Source: JAWLCG01 sp041687295
GTDB lineage: Bacteria > Planctomycetota > Phycisphaerae > SM23-33 > FEN-1343
Assembly (NCBI GenBank): GCA_041687295.1
Contig: JAWLCG010000302.1
Coordinates: forward strand, 1-6,304
Length of the DNA stretch: 6,304 bases
Reading direction: 5' to 3'
Below the pieces are notes generated by a model. That model worked only from the letters and a program-made list of their open reading frames with translations, ran no database searches and was not told the origin of the DNA. Shown one piece after another: positions 5,743 through 6,304 of this stretch. Every line of letters starts with the position of its first letter. Position 1 is the first letter of the stretch. A program made the translations under genes and the position numbers.

Positions 5743-6304
5743 ATGGATCTGACCGAGTACCGCAACAGAAGCATCGAACAAGCCCGCACCGCCGATCTGA
5801 TGGGCCTGATCCCGGAGGACTACCGGGGCAGCGCCCTGGACATCGGCGCGCGGGACGGCTGGTTCTCCCTCAAACTGGCCGAACGCTTCGATACGGTGAC
5901 CGCCCTGGACCTCGAACGGCCCACGGTGGAGCATCCGCGGGTGACCTGCACCAAAGGCAACGCCGTCGCCTTGGATTTCCCGGACGATGCGTACGACCTG
6001 GTCTTCTGCGCCGAGGTCCTCGAGCACATCCCGACCCGACACCTGCAGCAGGTCTGCGCGGAGTTGCAGCGGGTGGCTCGGCGGTATCTGATCATTGGCG
6101 TGCCGTACAGGCAGGACATCCGCATCGCCCGGACCCGGTGCGGGGTCTGCGGGCGCCGCAACCCGCCCTGGGGCCACGTCAATCGTTTCGACGCCGACCG
6201 TTTGCGGTCGCTGTTTGGCGGCTGCTCGATTCGACGGCAGACGTTCGTGGGCGTCAACCGCGACTGCACCAACGCCCTGTCGGTCTGGCTGATGGACCGC
6301 GCAG
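5743..6304 (+). CDS. Class I SAM-dependent methyltransferase (type 11-like), cut by right edge
   Basis: The first 187 residues of a Rossmann-fold methyltransferase that moves a methyl group from S-adenosylmethionine to an unknown acceptor. Motif I is ALDIGARDGWFS (31-42), with Gly35 and Gly39 forming the SAM loop. Asp56 in ALDLE is the likely ribose-binding acid, and YDLVFCAEVLEHI (84-96) is the classic post-motif segment of this group. Residues 133-149 carry a CxxC pair (Cys133, Cys136), then WGHVNRF with His145, resembling a small metal-binding insertion seen in some relatives of this family. The ATG at 5743 is supported by GAGG (5733-5736) six bases upstream. It is transcribed away from the glycyl radical enzyme gene, and nothing in the window shows a shared pathway. 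The C-terminus lies beyond the window. The family is secure; the substrate is not predictable. Confidence 0.9.
   Translation, partial: MDLTEYRNRSIEQARTADLMGLIPEDYRGSALDIGARDGWFSLKLAERFDTVTALDLERPTVEHPRVTCTKGNAVALDFPDDAYDLVFCAEVLEHIPTRHLQQVCAELQRVARRYLIIGVPYRQDIRIARTRCGVCGRRNPPWGHVNRFDADRLRSLFGGCSIRRQTFVGVNRDCTNALSVWLMDRA

Overview
The window is visibly GC-rich bacterial DNA. It holds three genes on the minus strand (the start of carB, a secreted transglutaminase-like protein, and a glycyl radical enzyme) and one divergent plus-strand gene (the start of a SAM-dependent methyltransferase). The glycyl radical enzyme implies that the host lives, or can live, without oxygen, because these enzymes are destroyed by O2. 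The high GC, the secreted transglutaminase-like protein and the GC-rich palindromes between genes would fit an anaerobic planctomycete-like bacterium. That placement is only an impression; no marker in the window proves it.

Layout from left to right. Positions 1-839 (minus) are the first 279 codons of carB, the large subunit of carbamoyl-phosphate synthetase, continuing past the left edge. A sigma70-like promoter sits just upstream at 893-921. Positions 840-1629 contain no credible gene but are dense in short perfect hairpins. The core, 1296-1531, is an inverted arrangement of two diverged three-hairpin elements around a central palindrome of 21 paired positions in 22. The two arms keep loop identity and hairpin order and show compensatory stem changes. 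Positions 1630-3105 (minus) encode a 491-residue exported transglutaminase-like protein. Its upstream region (3106-3276) has a candidate promoter and a four-copy 8-bp tandem repeat in an AT-rich island. Positions 3277-5439 (minus) encode a 720-residue glycyl radical enzyme. Its active-site cysteine (Cys374), the glutamate two residues on (Glu376) and its radical glycine (Gly696) are all visible. It lacks the Cys-Cys pair of true pyruvate formate-lyase and the usual GCVEP motif of the known dehydratases and lyases, so its substrate is unknown. Positions 5440-5742 are a divergent intergenic region with two perfect palindromes and a sigma54-like -24/-12 site facing the methyltransferase gene at 5743-6304 (plus, cut by the right edge).

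The genes do not form an obvious pathway. carB serves pyrimidine and arginine synthesis, the transglutaminase-like protein acts outside the cytoplasm, and no radical-SAM activating enzyme for the glycyl radical enzyme lies in the window. The gaps (171 bp and about 790 bp) and the separate promoter candidates suggest separate transcription units. The two signals most worth attention are the palindromic element at 1296-1531 and the unassigned glycyl radical enzyme.
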